Below, piece by piece: positions 22,901 through 33,825 of a DNA stretch of 64,000 nt. How positions within the stretch are numbered: the stretch's first letter is position 1; each line of letters opens with the position of its first letter. The DNA lies in assembly GCF_014193695.1 (NCBI RefSeq), contig NZ_JACHZR010000002.1, positions 682,001 to 746,000 on the forward strand, given 5' to 3'. The stretch is from Rhizobium sp. BK316. Its GTDB lineage: Bacteria; Pseudomonadota; Alphaproteobacteria; Rhizobiales; Rhizobiaceae. The translations under genes were made by a program, and so were the position numbers. Below the pieces are notes generated by a model. The model saw only the letters and a program-made list of their open reading frames with translations. It was not told where the DNA came from and ran no database searches.

Positions 22901-24454
22901 GTGGAAGACCCCGAAGGCGGCGCAAGGCCGCAATTTGACGGGGCGTCGGCGGCAGGGCGCAAGGACGGCAAGAAGTCCAGGCGCCGCAAGGGCAAGCGAG
23001 GCGGGCAATCCCGCAGCGCCGCCCATCCCGCTTCGCATGATCTCTCCGGCCATGCCGGCGAGGCAGCGCGCCCGAAGGAAGACACGGAAAGCCCGGCCCG
23101 CAAGCGGAAACGCCGCCGGCGTGGGGGACATGGTTCATCACAGACGGATATTTCTGTGCAATCTGAGGTTGCTGTTCAGATCGGCAATCATGTTCAAGCG
23201 TCGCGTCCGGACGGCGATTCGCCCTCCAGCCGCCGCAACCGGCGCAAGCATCGCAACAAGCGAGGTCTGCAGGGCAGGCCGCTTGCCCCCGTCCAGTCGC
23301 CACCATCCGCCAGGCCCGAACATCGTGCCGATACGGCTCCGCGTTCTGTCCCGCAGCAAGCGCAAGACGCCGAAGCGGCAAATCGCAGGAACCGCCAGGC
23401 CGGGCATGAGGAGGAGCGGGCAGGGAGTGAACACCCTTGGTCGGATGAGTTCTATGCCGCGCTCGATCTCGGCACCAACAATTGCCGCCTGCTGATCGCC
23501 CAACCGACGCGCCCCGGCCAGTTTCGTGTCGTCGATGCCTTTTCCCGTATCGTGCGTCTTGGCGAAGGGCTTGCCGCCAGCGGCAGGCTGTCGGACGAGG
23601 CGATGGAAAGGGCGGTCGATGCGCTCAGAATCTGTGCCTCCAAGCTCCGGAACCGTGATATCCGCCGCATGCGGCTGATTGCGACCGAGGCCTGCCGTCA
23701 GGCGGCCAATGGCGAGGAATTCCTGAAGCGAGTCGTGGCCGAGACCGGGCTGGAGCTCGAAATCATCGATCGCGAAACCGAGGCGCGACTTGCCGTTTCC
23801 GGCTGCTCTTCGCTGGTCGGCCGCGAGACGCGCTCCGTCGTCCTCTTCGATATCGGCGGCGGTTCCTCGGAAATTGCCGTCATCCGCATCGGCGATAGCC
23901 GTTTCGCCCGTCTTGCCAATCACATCACGCACTGGACCTCATTGCCCGTCGGTGTGGTCACCTTGTCGGAGCGCCACGGCGGCCGCGATGTGACCCCGGA
24001 GGTTTTTGAGGGCATGGTGAGCGAAGTCGCGGGCATGTTGTCTAGTTTCGATTGCCCTGAAATCGAGATTGCCGAGGATGGCGATTTTCATCTGATCGGC
24101 ACGTCAGGCACGGTAACGACGCTTGCCGGCGTGCATCTCGATCTGCCGCGTTACGACCGCCGCAAGGTCGATGGCATATGGCTGTCGGATGATGAAGTCT
24201 CCGCCATGCAGGCGAAGCTTCTCTCCTGGAATTTCGAAAGCCGCGCCGCCAATCCCTGCATCGGACCGGATCGCGCCGACCTGGTGCTGGCGGGCTGCGC
24301 CATTCTGGAGGCAATCCGCCGCCGCTGGCCAAGCCCGCGCATGCGCGTCGCCGATCGCGGCTTGAGGGAAGGCCTGCTCACCGACATGATGGCCGATGAC
24401 GGCGTCTGGCGGCGGCATCGCAATCGCCGCGGCCAGCGGGGAAACAAGGGGTAG
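22901..24454 (+). CDS. Ppx/GppA-family phosphatase with long basic N-terminal extension
   Basis: The phosphatase domain runs from about residue 187 to the end. The actin-like ATPase fold shows as [18 protein letters not shown] (phosphate-1 loop), [26 protein letters not shown] (phosphate-2) and [13 protein letters not shown]. Ppx/GppA enzymes hydrolyse polyphosphate or pppGpp. The preceding ~180 residues are Arg/Lys/Gly/Pro-rich ([12 protein letters not shown] and similar) and likely disordered, possibly binding RNA or polyphosphate. The start is uncertain: GTG 22901 is preferred, ATG 22847 is possible. The stop is followed after two bases by rlmE, so the two are an operon. Confidence 0.85.
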   Translation: MEDPEGGARPQFDGASAAGRKDGKKSRRRKGKRGGQSRSAAHPASHDLSGHAGEAARPKEDTESPARKRKRRRRGGHGSSQTDISVQSEVAVQIGNHVQASRPDGDSPSSRRNRRKHRNKRGLQGRPLAPVQSPPSARPEHRADTAPRSVPQQAQDAEAANRRNRQAGHEEERAGSEHPWSDEFYAALDLGTNNCRLLIAQPTRPGQFRVVDAFSRIVRLGEGLAASGRLSDEAMERAVDALRICASKLRNRDIRRMRLIATEACRQAANGEEFLKRVVAETGLELEIIDRETEARLAVSGCSSLVGRETRSVVLFDIGGGSSEIAVIRIGDSRFARLANHITHWTSLPVGVVTLSERHGGRDVTPEVFEGMVSEVAGMLSSFDCPEIEIAEDGDFHLIGTSGTVTTLAGVHLDLPRYDRRKVDGIWLSDDEVSAMQAKLLSWNFESRAANPCIGPDRADLVLAGCAILEAIRRRWPSPRMRVADRGLREGLLTDMMADDGVWRRHRNRRGQRGNKG

Positions 24455-24456
24455 GC

Positions 24457-25176
24457 ATGACCAAGCCAACGATTGCGGGAAACCGCACCGGCCGTAAGCT
24501 CGGCCAGCGCGTCAAGAAAAAGAAACTGAAGGCCTCCTCGCGCCAGTGGCTGGAGCGCCATATCAACGATCCCTATGTGCAGCGCGCCCAACTCGAAGGT
24601 TATCGCGCCCGCGCGGCCTTCAAGCTGCTGGAGATCGATGAGAAGTACCATATCCTCAAGGGTGCAAGGCGCATCATCGACCTGGGTGCCGCACCCGGCA
24701 GCTGGTCGCAGATCGCCGCGAAGGTAACGGGGTCGACGGACGAGGATATCCGCGTCGCCGCGATCGACTTTCTGGAGATGGCGCCGCTGCCCGGCGTCAA
24801 GGTGCTGCAGCTCGACTTCCTCGATCCCGAGGCCCCGGAAAAGCTGATGGAGGCCGTCGGCGGCACGCCGGATCTGGTGATTTCCGATATGGCCGCCCCC
24901 ACGACCGGTCATCATCGCACCGACCATCTGCGCACCATGCATCTCTGCGAGGTGGCCGCCCATTTCGCCGTCGAAGTGCTGGGCGAGGGCGGGCATTTCC
25001 TGGCCAAGACCTTCCAGGGCGGCACCGAGCGGGATCTGCTCGCCATGCTCAAGCAGCACTTCCGTCAGGTCGTCCACGTCAAGCCGGCTTCCTCGCGCGC
25101 CGAATCGGTGGAGATGTTTCTGCTCGCGAAGGGTTTCAAAGGCCGCAAGGCCGAGGCGGAGCCCGAGGACGCTTGA
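24457..25176 (+). CDS. rlmE: 23S rRNA (uridine-2552-2'-O)-methyltransferase RlmE
   Basis: A 239-residue FtsJ/RrmJ-type enzyme that methylates U2552 of 23S rRNA using S-adenosylmethionine, supporting late large-subunit assembly. The catalytic K-D-K-E set is visible: Lys in [11 protein letters not shown], Asp in ISDMAAP, Lys in LAKTFQGG and Glu in [10 protein letters not shown]. The SAM loop is [14 protein letters not shown]. The first 30 residues are Lys-rich, as in other rhizobial RlmE proteins. It begins two bases after the ppx/gppA stop, so it is translated from the same message. Confidence 0.95.
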   Translation: MTKPTIAGNRTGRKLGQRVKKKKLKASSRQWLERHINDPYVQRAQLEGYRARAAFKLLEIDEKYHILKGARRIIDLGAAPGSWSQIAAKVTGSTDEDIRVAAIDFLEMAPLPGVKVLQLDFLDPEAPEKLMEAVGGTPDLVISDMAAPTTGHHRTDHLRTMHLCEVAAHFAVEVLGEGGHFLAKTFQGGTERDLLAMLKQHFRQVVHVKPASSRAESVEMFLLAKGFKGRKAEAEPEDA

Positions 25177-25231
25177 TCTTTGGGTCGGTCCTGCGGATGA
25201 TGATTTCCCAGGACTGGATACCATCGATCCC

Positions 25232-25630
25232 ATGCTTCTTTACGTTACACTCGGAACCAACGATCTCTATCGCGCCCGGCATTTCTATGATGCTGTTCTG
25301 CCGGTGCTCGGCTATCGGCGCCAGCGCTATTCGGAGGAGGAGATCGGCTATGCCGCCGATGGCGATACGCGCTGCCGCTTCTGGGTCGTAACCCCGTTCA
25401 ACAGGCGCCGGGCGATGAATGGCAACGGCTCCATGGTCGCCTTTGAGGCGGAAACGCGAGCGGCGGTCGATGCCTTCCATGCAGCGGCGATTGCGGCCGG
25501 CGCTGTCGATGAAGGCAAGCCGGGGCTGCGCTCCTATCACGCGCATTTCTACGCAGCCTATGTCAGAGATCTCGACGGCAACAAGCTATGCGCCGTCTGC
25601 GAGAAGGCCGAAGAGCCGCCCTTTACTTGA
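25232..25630 (+). CDS. VOC-family (glyoxalase/dioxygenase-like) protein
   Basis: A 132-residue single-copy vicinal-oxygen-chelate fold protein. The pattern DLYRARHFYDAVLPVLGYRR opens it, with YHAHFYAAYVRDLDGNKLCAVC at the end. This matches small glyoxalase/bleomycin-resistance-like proteins. The substrate is unknown. The end of the reading frame overlaps the convergent MFS exporter by eight bases. The start ATG follows the rlmE stop by about 55 bp and may belong to the same transcript. Confidence 0.8.
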   Translation: MLLYVTLGTNDLYRARHFYDAVLPVLGYRRQRYSEEEIGYAADGDTRCRFWVVTPFNRRRAMNGNGSMVAFEAETRAAVDAFHAAAIAAGAVDEGKPGLRSYHAHFYAAYVRDLDGNKLCAVCEKAEEPPFT

Positions 25631-27044
25631 CCGGCTGCTGCTCGGCGTTGATCGTCGGCGGCACGCGCTTGACGCGGTGGCCGGACACGGAAGCCCCCGC
25701 GTCCTTGGCCATGCGGACAAAGGGAATGGTGGCGATGACAGTCAGCCCAGCGATGACGAAGAAAGCGATGTGGAAGTCGATGACCTGCAGCTCGGCTCCG
25801 CGGAAATAGATCGAGGTTTCCAGGATCGAGGCGGCAAGCGCAACACCGAGCGCCAGGCTGATCTGCTGCATCACCGAGGCCATGGAGGTCGCCTGGCTTG
25901 CCTGCGCATCGTCGATATCCGCAAAGGCCAGCGCATTGACGCCGGTGAACATGAAGGAGCGGGAAAAGCCGCCAAGCAGCAGCACGCCGATGATGACAAG
26001 ATGTGGCGTCTCCGGCGTGAAGAGGCCGGTCACGGCGGTGACGACCGTCGTCACCGCACCGGCGCAGAGAAGCGTGGTGCGGAAGCCTATCGCCTTATAG
26101 ACGCGCCGCGCGATGAACTTCGTTGTGATCGCGCCGATCGCGCCGGCAAACGTAATGAGGCCTGACTGAAAAGGCGTAAGGCCAAATCCGAGTTGCAGCA
26201 TCAGCGGCGTCAGAAACGGCATGGCTCCGACACAGATGCGAAACAGCGTGCCGCCGCTCGTCGAGGCCCGGAAGGTCGAATTCTTGAACAGGTTGAGATC
26301 GAGGATCGGCGTCGGGTAGCGCCTGGCGTGGCGCACATAGAGCACGCCGCAGAGGATGCCGATGGCGGTGGCCGCAATGCCGATGATCGGCGGCAGGGCC
26401 GGAAGGCTGACGACCGAGAGGCCGAAGACGACGCCGGCCGCCGCCAGGCTCGTCAGGATAAAGCCGTTGAAATCGAGTTTCGGCGGGGCTGTCGCCTCTA
26501 TTTCCGGCAGATAGATCGTCGCGAGCCATACGCCGGCGACGCCGACCGGCACGTTGATCAGGAAGATCCAGTGCCAGCTGAAATAGGTGGTGATGAAGCC
26601 GCCAAGCGGTGGGCCGGCAAGCGGGCCGACAAGGGCCGGGATCGTCAAGAGCGCCATGGCCGAGACGAGTTCGCTCTTCTGCGTCGTTCGCACCAGCACG
26701 AGACGTCCGACGGGCGTCATCATCGCGCCGCCCATGCCCTGCAGGAAACGTGCGAAGACGAATTCGATGAGATTGGATGAGAAGGCGCAGAAGATAGAGC
26801 CGACGACGAAGACGCAGATTGCAAGCCGGAAGATATTCTTGGCGCCGAAGCGGTCCGCCATCCAGCCACTGATCGGAATGAACACTGCGAGCGCCACCAT
26901 GTAGGACGTGAGCGCCAGTTTCAGAGTGATCGGCCCGACATGCAGATCGGCCGCAATCGCCGGCAGGGCCGTCGCGATCACGGTCGAGTCCATCTGTTCC
27001 ATGAAGAGGGCGACGGCAAGGATCAGCGGGACAATGCGATTCAT
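25623..27044 (-). CDS. DHA2-type MFS drug exporter (EmrB-like)
   Basis: A 473-residue inner-membrane protein, the size of 14-helix DHA2 exporters. The N-terminus (MNRIVPLILAVALFMEQMDS, then TVIATALPAIAADL) carries the D-x-T motif of this family. Motif A is visible as GWMADRFGAKN, and RFLQGMGGAMMTPVGRL is in the fourth and fifth helices. It probably expels toxic compounds by proton antiport. ATG 27044 is chosen because the upstream extension to 27119 lacks any helix or Shine-Dalgarno. No adjacent EmrA or regulator gene is seen. Confidence 0.85.
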   Translation of the reverse strand: MNRIVPLILAVALFMEQMDSTVIATALPAIAADLHVGPITLKLALTSYMVALAVFIPISGWMADRFGAKNIFRLAICVFVVGSIFCAFSSNLIEFVFARFLQGMGGAMMTPVGRLVLVRTTQKSELVSAMALLTIPALVGPLAGPPLGGFITTYFSWHWIFLINVPVGVAGVWLATIYLPEIEATAPPKLDFNGFILTSLAAAGVVFGLSVVSLPALPPIIGIAATAIGILCGVLYVRHARRYPTPILDLNLFKNSTFRASTSGGTLFRICVGAMPFLTPLMLQLGFGLTPFQSGLITFAGAIGAITTKFIARRVYKAIGFRTTLLCAGAVTTVVTAVTGLFTPETPHLVIIGVLLLGGFSRSFMFTGVNALAFADIDDAQASQATSMASVMQQISLALGVALAASILETSIYFRGAELQVIDFHIAFFVIAGLTVIATIPFVRMAKDAGASVSGHRVKRVPPTINAEQQPVK

Positions 27045-27147
27045 AGGCGAATGCCTTGATGGATGCGGATGGGGCTTGGGAAGCCCGTGCTGTGTAGTCC
27101 CAGTTACAGGCTCTGCCAATCCCCCAATCGGGTTCCATTAGAGCGCC

Positions 27148-27230
27148 GTGCGTCCATTTGGACGCACAAAGGACACTCTAACTCTTTAAATCTACGCATC
27201 AGGCTTCCGAAAATCGATTTCGATTTTCGG
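27148..27230. repeat. Rhizobial-type intergenic palindromic repeat
   Basis: GTGCGTCCA (27148-27156) and TGGACGCAC (27159-27167) are perfect inverted arms. CCGAAAATCG (27207-27216) pairs with CGATTTTCGG (27221-27230). The paired palindromes and the linker resemble dispersed intergenic repeats I know from rhizobial chromosomes. Copy number was not checked. Confidence 0.55.
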
Positions 27231-27285
27231 GCCGATGCTATAGACGTTTGGATCACGACTGCGTGAGACGGCTTGCCCGATACTT

Positions 27286-27414
27286 TTGCCGCTCAAGATT
27301 GAAATATGCTTACCCGGCCGAGGCAAGAAATCCGGCTACGTCGAATTCGACGACAAGCGGCTGGTCACCGGCGGCGACACGGCAAACCACTCATCCTACC
27401 GGTTCGACATTTGA
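27286..27414 (+). CDS. Short coding-like fragment of unknown origin
   Basis: From TTG 27286 to TGA 27412-27414 the frame has the high third-position GC of real rhizobial genes. The last 30 codons (GKKSGYVEFDDKRLVTGG, then DTANHSSYRFDI) read like a genuine protein. No ATG and no clear Shine-Dalgarno precede it. It is either a small gene with a poor start or the tail of a decayed gene. Confidence 0.3.
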   Translation: MPLKIEICLPGRGKKSGYVEFDDKRLVTGGDTANHSSYRFDI

Positions 27415-27577
27415 GCCATGCGCATGGCTCCTATACCGAGCACGGCCGCATGCCGGGCCTTTTTGCTATTTCCTTCCTGTCATAGACGTGTTACCAGCCC
27501 TCGCCAACTTCCATAAACTCATGCACACCGCCGGTGCGGACGATTCGTACCGGGTGGGTCGCATTTTTCTTTCTTGA

Positions 27578-29074
<1,497 letters not shown>

Positions 29075-29076
29075 TC

Positions 29077-29625
29077 ATGAAAACGGGCAGCTCGATTCCG
29101 CTATGGATCATCGCGCTGCTCGCAGCCCTCTGCCTCGTCGTCCTTGGCTGGACCACCTTCGGTTTCACCGTGCCCTTCGAGCATGAGACGGGGCAGGCGG
29201 TACTCGACACCTATTTTGCTGGTTATGACGAGCCCGCCGTCTTTCATATGCAGACGCTGCTCGATCAGAACGAGGCGGCAAGCCGCATTCTCCGGGCTAT
29301 GTATTTCGGCCCGGAACTCATCTTTCCGGCTCTGCTGACCGCACTTCTCTTTTTGATTTTCCTGCGGCTCGGACCGATCGAGACATGGCGCGGCAGGCAG
29401 GCTCCGGGTCTGCTCGGTCGGATCACCTATGTCCTGCCTTTCATCTATGGCTTTGCCGATTATGCCGAAAACCTGTCGAGCCTCGTCGCCTTCAGCGACA
29501 GCGGTGCGGCAGGATTTGCCGCGCAGATCCTGCCGTGGATGACGAAGCTGAAATTCGCAAGTCTCGCCGTCTGCGCCATCCTCATCCTACGAGGCGCAAT
29601 TCTTCATCAAACGCGCGAGGACTGA
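29077..29625 (+). CDS. Hypothetical integral membrane protein
   Basis: A 182-residue protein starting immediately after the guaB stop, so it is probably in the guaB transcript. Predicted spans are [20 protein letters not shown] near the N-terminus, [19 protein letters not shown], a segment at [20 protein letters not shown] and [18 protein letters not shown]. That gives about four helices with a periplasmic loop after the first. No conserved family or catalytic motif is recognised. A link to purine metabolism is not implied. Confidence 0.65.
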   Translation: MKTGSSIPLWIIALLAALCLVVLGWTTFGFTVPFEHETGQAVLDTYFAGYDEPAVFHMQTLLDQNEAASRILRAMYFGPELIFPALLTALLFLIFLRLGPIETWRGRQAPGLLGRITYVLPFIYGFADYAENLSSLVAFSDSGAAGFAAQILPWMTKLKFASLAVCAILILRGAILHQTRED

Positions 29626-29629
29626 GCGC

Positions 29630-30544
29630 TTACTGTGGCCAGCGCCATGCCGGGTGCGAAAGCCTCGCCGAGAAGAAGTCCCCGAGTGCTTCCACCTTCG
29701 CCGGCCGGGCACGCGCCGTTGGCGTTACGAAATAAAGCGCGCCCTTCGGCAGGCTCCAGTCGGTCAGGATTGCTTTGAGGCGTCCGTCGGCAAGGTACTC
29801 GTGGGCCATGAATTCCGGCAGTTCGACGATACCGAGGCCGCGCAATGCCATCGGGATCAGCGCCTCCGAATTGGTCGCCCGCAGCGGCCCGGCCGGCACG
29901 ATGACCTCCTCTTCCCCCGCTTCGTTGCCGAAGCGCCAGATATCCTGCCGCGGCCGGTAGGCATAGCCGAGGCAGTGGTGTGCCGCGAGGTCTCGCGGGT
30001 GCTGGGGGCAACCGTATTTCTCGAGATAGGAGGGGGCGGCGAGAATGAAGGGTGCGACCGGTGCCAGCTTCTTCGCCACGAGCGAGGAATCCGGCAGCAC
30101 CGCGATGCGCAGCGCCGCATCGAAGCCGTCGCCCACAAGGTCGACGACCGCATCGCTCATATGCAGGTCGATCGAAACTTCGGGATAGAGTTCGAAGAAG
30201 TCAGGCAGGATCGGCGCCAGCCACTGCCGCCCGAAAACCATGGGAACGGCAAGACGGATCAGCCCGCGCGGCTGGGTGGAAAGTTCGCGGGCCGCATTCT
30301 CGGCCGCTTCCGCCTCCGCATAGATGCGCTGCGCGCGGTCGACGAGCCGCAGCCCGAAATCGGTGAGAGCCAGCTGCCGCGACGTGCGATTGAAGAGCCG
30401 CGCGCCAAGCCGGTCTTCCAGCCGGCTGACCGCCCGCGATACCGTCGGCACGGAAACGCCGAGCGTCTTGGCCGCCCGGGCGAAGGAGCGCTCCTCCGCC
30501 ACCTTGGCGAACATGGCGAGACCCTCGAAATCCGGAACGCTCAT
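29630..30544 (-). CDS. LysR-type transcriptional regulator
   Basis: A 304-residue LysR regulator. The N-terminal winged helix-turn-helix is [20 protein letters not shown], then [20 protein letters not shown]. The rest is the periplasmic-binding-like effector domain. It is transcribed away from the SDR gene at 30647, with about 100 bp between the two starts, so that gene is the likely target and the two may be co-regulated. The effector is unknown. Confidence 0.9.
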   Translation of the reverse strand: MSVPDFEGLAMFAKVAEERSFARAAKTLGVSVPTVSRAVSRLEDRLGARLFNRTSRQLALTDFGLRLVDRAQRIYAEAEAAENAARELSTQPRGLIRLAVPMVFGRQWLAPILPDFFELYPEVSIDLHMSDAVVDLVGDGFDAALRIAVLPDSSLVAKKLAPVAPFILAAPSYLEKYGCPQHPRDLAAHHCLGYAYRPRQDIWRFGNEAGEEEVIVPAGPLRATNSEALIPMALRGLGIVELPEFMAHEYLADGRLKAILTDWSLPKGALYFVTPTARARPAKVEALGDFFSARLSHPAWRWPQ

Positions 30545-30646
30545 CGTTTCATTCCTGCAATGATACCTTTCATTTCTTTCTATTCAGAAACGAAAGGCCC
30601 GTCCACATCTTCGGTTCAGTCGAACACAACAGGGGAGACGACGACA

Positions 30647-31420
30647 ATGAGCCAGGCAGTGAACGGGACACATAGACTGAATGGAAAGATCGCGGTTATC
30701 ACCGGTGCCACTTCGGGCATCGGCCTTGCCACCGCAAAGCGCTTCGCAGCCGAAGGCGCCCGGCTCTTCATCACCGGCCGCCGCAAGGATGTGCTGGACG
30801 CGGCAGTCGCCGAAATCGGCGGAAACGTCATCGGCATCCAGGCGGACTCGGCAAAGCTTGCCGATCTCGACCGCCTCTATGATGAGGTGAAGGCTGAAGC
30901 AGGCCGCATCGACGTGCTCTTCGTCAATGCTGGTGGCGGCTCGTTTGCGCCGCTCGGCGCCATCACCGAAGAACAATATGACGATACCTTCGGCCGCAAT
31001 GTGAAGGGCGTGCTCTTTACCGTGCAGAAGGCTCTGCCGCTCCTGAGCCAAGGTGCCTCGGTCATCCTGACGGGCTCCACGGCGGGCGCATCAGGCACGC
31101 CGGCCTTCAGCGTCTATGCCGCTTCGAAGGCAGCAATTCGCAACTTCTCCCGCAATTGGATCCTCGATTTGAAGGATCGCGGCATCCGCATCAACACGCT
31201 GAGCCCCGGCCCGACGGAAACCACCGGTCTCGTTGAGCTTGCAGGCCAGGATAAGGCACAGCAGCAGGGCCTGCTGGATTATATGGCATCGCAGGTTCCG
31301 ATGGGCCGCGTCGGCCGCCCGGAAGAAATCGCTGCAACGGCCCTGTTCCTCGCGTCGGAAGATTCGAGCTTCATCACCGGCGCCGAAATCTTCGTCGATG
31401 GTGGTATCGCCCAGGTCTGA
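30647..31420 (+). CDS. Short-chain dehydrogenase/reductase
   Basis: A 257-residue NAD(P)-dependent oxidoreductase. ATG 30647 follows AGGGGAGA. The cofactor loop is [14 protein letters not shown], the NAG motif reads FVNAGGGSF, and the catalytic Ser-Tyr-Lys set is visible as [11 protein letters not shown] and VYAASKAAI. The C-terminus ends [13 protein letters not shown], a normal SDR ending. The substrate is not known. It is divergent from a LysR gene, probably its regulator. A hairpin lies just after the stop. Confidence 0.9.
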   Translation: MSQAVNGTHRLNGKIAVITGATSGIGLATAKRFAAEGARLFITGRRKDVLDAAVAEIGGNVIGIQADSAKLADLDRLYDEVKAEAGRIDVLFVNAGGGSFAPLGAITEEQYDDTFGRNVKGVLFTVQKALPLLSQGASVILTGSTAGASGTPAFSVYAASKAAIRNFSRNWILDLKDRGIRINTLSPGPTETTGLVELAGQDKAQQQGLLDYMASQVPMGRVGRPEEIAATALFLASEDSSFITGAEIFVDGGIAQV

Positions 31421-31428
31421 CCCTGAAG

Positions 31429-31452
31429 ACGGCCCGCTCCATAGCGGGCCGT
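31429..31452 (+). terminator. Hairpin after the SDR gene
   Basis: ACGGCCCGCT (31429-31438) and AGCGGGCCGT (31443-31452) form a perfect 10-bp stem with loop CCAT. No T-run follows, so termination would be weak or factor-assisted. Confidence 0.45.
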
Positions 31453-31521
31453 CGTGGCTCTGGCATCCGCCCGGTCTTTCCGCTACTGCTCCCGCAGTCA
31501 CCGAAACGAAGGGAATGATTG

Positions 31522-31938
31522 ATGACCGGCTTTGAGATGTTCTGGCCTCTGCTTGCCCACGTCCTGCTGGTCTATATCCTCTACGGGCTGCTCAGCCTGC
31601 GCCGGGGCAAGGATGTCCGCGAAGGCCGGATCAAGAAATCCGACTATCGCGAGAACCGCGACGAACCGGCCGAAAGCCTTTTCGTCAAGAACAGCCTCGC
31701 CAATCAGTTCGAGTTGCCGGTGCTCTTCTATGCCTGCTGCATCCTTCTCTATATAACCGAGGCGGATAATCTGGTGGCGGTCGTGCTGGCCTGGCTGTTC
31801 GTCATCCTGCGCTATGCCCATGCCTATGTGCATGTCACCAGCAACGATTTGCGCTTCCGCAGCCCGTTCTTCGCCGCCGGTTTCGTTGTGCTCGGTGCCA
31901 TGTGGGCCTGGCTTGCCGGATGGATGATGTTCTCCTGA
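31522..31938 (+). CDS. MAPEG-family membrane protein
   Basis: A 138-residue protein from ATG 31522 (GAAGGGA upstream). It has four predicted helices: WPLLAHVLLVYILYGLLSLR, then NQFELPVLFYACCILLYIT, then LVAVVLAWLFVILRYAHAYV, and FAAGFVVLGAMWAWLAG. The NQFELP and RYAHAYVH segments are the hallmark of MAPEG (microsomal glutathione/eicosanoid) proteins. Bacterial members are of unknown function and some use glutathione. No operon partner is obvious. Confidence 0.8.
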   Translation: MTGFEMFWPLLAHVLLVYILYGLLSLRRGKDVREGRIKKSDYRENRDEPAESLFVKNSLANQFELPVLFYACCILLYITEADNLVAVVLAWLFVILRYAHAYVHVTSNDLRFRSPFFAAGFVVLGAMWAWLAGWMMFS

Positions 31939-32043
31939 CCGGATAACAGCCCGGTAACACAGTTTTGTTCCTCCGTTATCGGGCGCTGACCTATGTTCCC
32001 TCTTGCCGATTGGGCATGGGGTAGGGAACAGAGGAGGTCTGTC

Positions 32044-32919
32044 ATGGAAAAGACCGTCATTACGCAGGCAATGATCAACGCCTATGATGAATATACGCAT
32101 CTGACGCTGGATCGCCGCAGCTTCATGGACAAGCTGACGAAGCTTGCCGGCTCGGCAACCGCGGCAGCGGCAATCGCGCCGCTCTTGGCCGCCAACAAGG
32201 CAGCCGCCGAGGTCGTCGCCGAAAACGACGATCGTCTGACCGGCCAGGATATCACCTATCCCGGCAGCGGCGGCGACATGAAGGGCTATCTGGTTCAGCC
32301 GAAGAATGCATCCGGCAAGCTCGGCGCCGTCATCGTCATCCATGAGAACCGCGGCCTCAATCCGCATATCCGCGATGTCGCTCGCCGCGTGGCACTGGAA
32401 GGCTTCGTGGCGCTCGCTCCGGACTTCCTCTCGCCGCAGGGCGGCACGCCGGAAAATGAGGATCAGGCGCGCGACATGTTCGGCAAGCTCGATGCCGCGA
32501 CGACCGTCGCAAACGGCGAGGCGACCGTCGTCTATCTTTCCAAGCTCGAGGCTACGAACGGCAATGTCGGCGCGATCGGCTTTTGCTGGGGCGGCGGCGC
32601 GGTCAACAATCTCGCCGTCAAATCGCCGGAGTTGAAGGCAGGCGTGGCCTATTACGGCGCGCAGCCACCGGCCTCGGAAGTCGCCAATATCAAGGCGGCC
32701 CTGTTGCTCCACTATGCCGGCCTCGACGACCGCATCAATGCCGGCATCGATGCCTATAAGAAGGCGCTGGAGGAGAATGGTAAAAAATTTGAGATCTACA
32801 TCTATGACGGCGCCAATCATGCCTTCAACAACGACACGTCCGCTGCCCGCTATGACAAGGCGGCAGCCGATCTCGCCTGGGGCCGAACGGTCGCGTTCCT
32901 GAAACAGAACCTCGCCTGA
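32044..32919 (+). CDS. Dienelactone hydrolase-family protein with Tat-like signal
   Basis: A 291-residue alpha/beta hydrolase from ATG 32044 (GGAGG upstream). Near residues 23-52 a twin-Arg motif DRRSFMDKL precedes a hydrophobic segment (GSATAAAAIAPLLAA), suggesting Tat export, although the motif sits unusually far from the N-terminus. The catalytic set is visible: Cys in GAIGFCWGGG, Asp in GLDDRIN and His in GANHAFNN. In the family these hydrolyse lactones and related esters. The true substrate here is unknown. A strong terminator follows about 100 bp downstream. Confidence 0.85.
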   Translation: MEKTVITQAMINAYDEYTHLTLDRRSFMDKLTKLAGSATAAAAIAPLLAANKAAAEVVAENDDRLTGQDITYPGSGGDMKGYLVQPKNASGKLGAVIVIHENRGLNPHIRDVARRVALEGFVALAPDFLSPQGGTPENEDQARDMFGKLDAATTVANGEATVVYLSKLEATNGNVGAIGFCWGGGAVNNLAVKSPELKAGVAYYGAQPPASEVANIKAALLLHYAGLDDRINAGIDAYKKALEENGKKFEIYIYDGANHAFNNDTSAARYDKAAADLAWGRTVAFLKQNLA

Positions 32920-33016
32920 CCCGCCTTCTGCAATGTACCAAAAGGCCCAAAGGCGGGCCGGCAGGTGCTCAACCTGCTTGCTGAATGAGGTGTTAAGAAG
33001 CCTTTTGCACAGGCCA

Positions 33017-33041
33017 AAAACGGGGCATAACGCCCCGTTTT
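33017..33041 (+). terminator. Intrinsic terminator
   Basis: AAAACGGGGC (33017-33026) pairs with GCCCCGTTTT (33032-33041), 10 bp with a five-base loop, ending in T. It closes the dienelactone hydrolase unit. Confidence 0.7.
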
Positions 33042-33176
33042 CCATAAGCTCTTGCCATTGCTTAAAATCCGACCATTTCCCTTTACGACGGATGAATACC
33101 TGCATGTCATATCGGCCCGACGCGTCGGTATGACACATCATTTCCGCCGCTCAATAACGAGACAGATGGGAACCAC

Positions 33177-33818
33177 ATGGGCGCGGACATTTCGGATCGT
33201 ATTGCTCTTCGCAGGAAGCCGAAACAGGAACGCAGCATCCAGCGGCTGGATCTCATCCTGAACGCTGCAGCCACCATCATCGCCGAAAAGGGCGTCAGCG
33301 CCATGCGGATGACCGAACTCGCGGCCGCAGCAAAGGTCCCGATCGGCTCGGTCTATCAATATTTTCCCGAAAAGGCGGCGATCGTCAAAGCGCTCTTCGA
33401 CCGTCACGCCCAGGCGATCCAGCAGAAGACGGCCGAGATGTTCGCAGACGTTCAGTCCTTCGACGAGGCGCTCGATCTCATCTCCAGGGTGATCGACTGG
33501 TACTATGCCGAATATCGTAACGATGCCGCCTATCTCGGTGTCTGGATGGGCACGGAGACCGATCAGGATCTCCTACGCCTGAACATCGAGCATAGCGGCC
33601 AGATTGCTGCGATCTTTCAGGAGGCCGTGCGCCGCCTCTCGCCGGAACTCTGCGATGAGCAGATGAAAGCACGCACTTACCTTTTCAGCCACCTGATCGG
33701 TGCTGCGATCCGCCTTGCGGTCTTGAGCGAAGATGGTTTCGGCGAGCGCATCCTCGAGGAATGGAAGCGCGTCATCCGCGCCTCCCTATTTGCTCCGACG
33801 TCCGCTTCAGCAACGTAA
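33177..33818 (+). CDS. TetR-family transcriptional regulator
   Basis: A 213-residue regulator. The N-terminal helix-turn-helix spans about residues 25-65 (ILNAAATIIAEKGVSAMRMT, then ELAAAAKVPIGSVYQYFPEK), an exact TetR pattern. The C-terminal ligand-binding part is unassigned. The gene stands between a terminator and a convergent LysR gene, so its target cannot be read from its neighbours; it may regulate itself. Confidence 0.9.
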   Translation: MGADISDRIALRRKPKQERSIQRLDLILNAAATIIAEKGVSAMRMTELAAAAKVPIGSVYQYFPEKAAIVKALFDRHAQAIQQKTAEMFADVQSFDEALDLISRVIDWYYAEYRNDAAYLGVWMGTETDQDLLRLNIEHSGQIAAIFQEAVRRLSPELCDEQMKARTYLFSHLIGAAIRLAVLSEDGFGERILEEWKRVIRASLFAPTSASAT

Positions 33819-33825
33819 GACTTGC

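Noticed and set aside
31498..33141. A 547-codon minus-strand frame opposite MAPEG and dienelactone hydrolase genes
   Set aside because: It covers two well-supported plus-strand genes and has no domain of its own.
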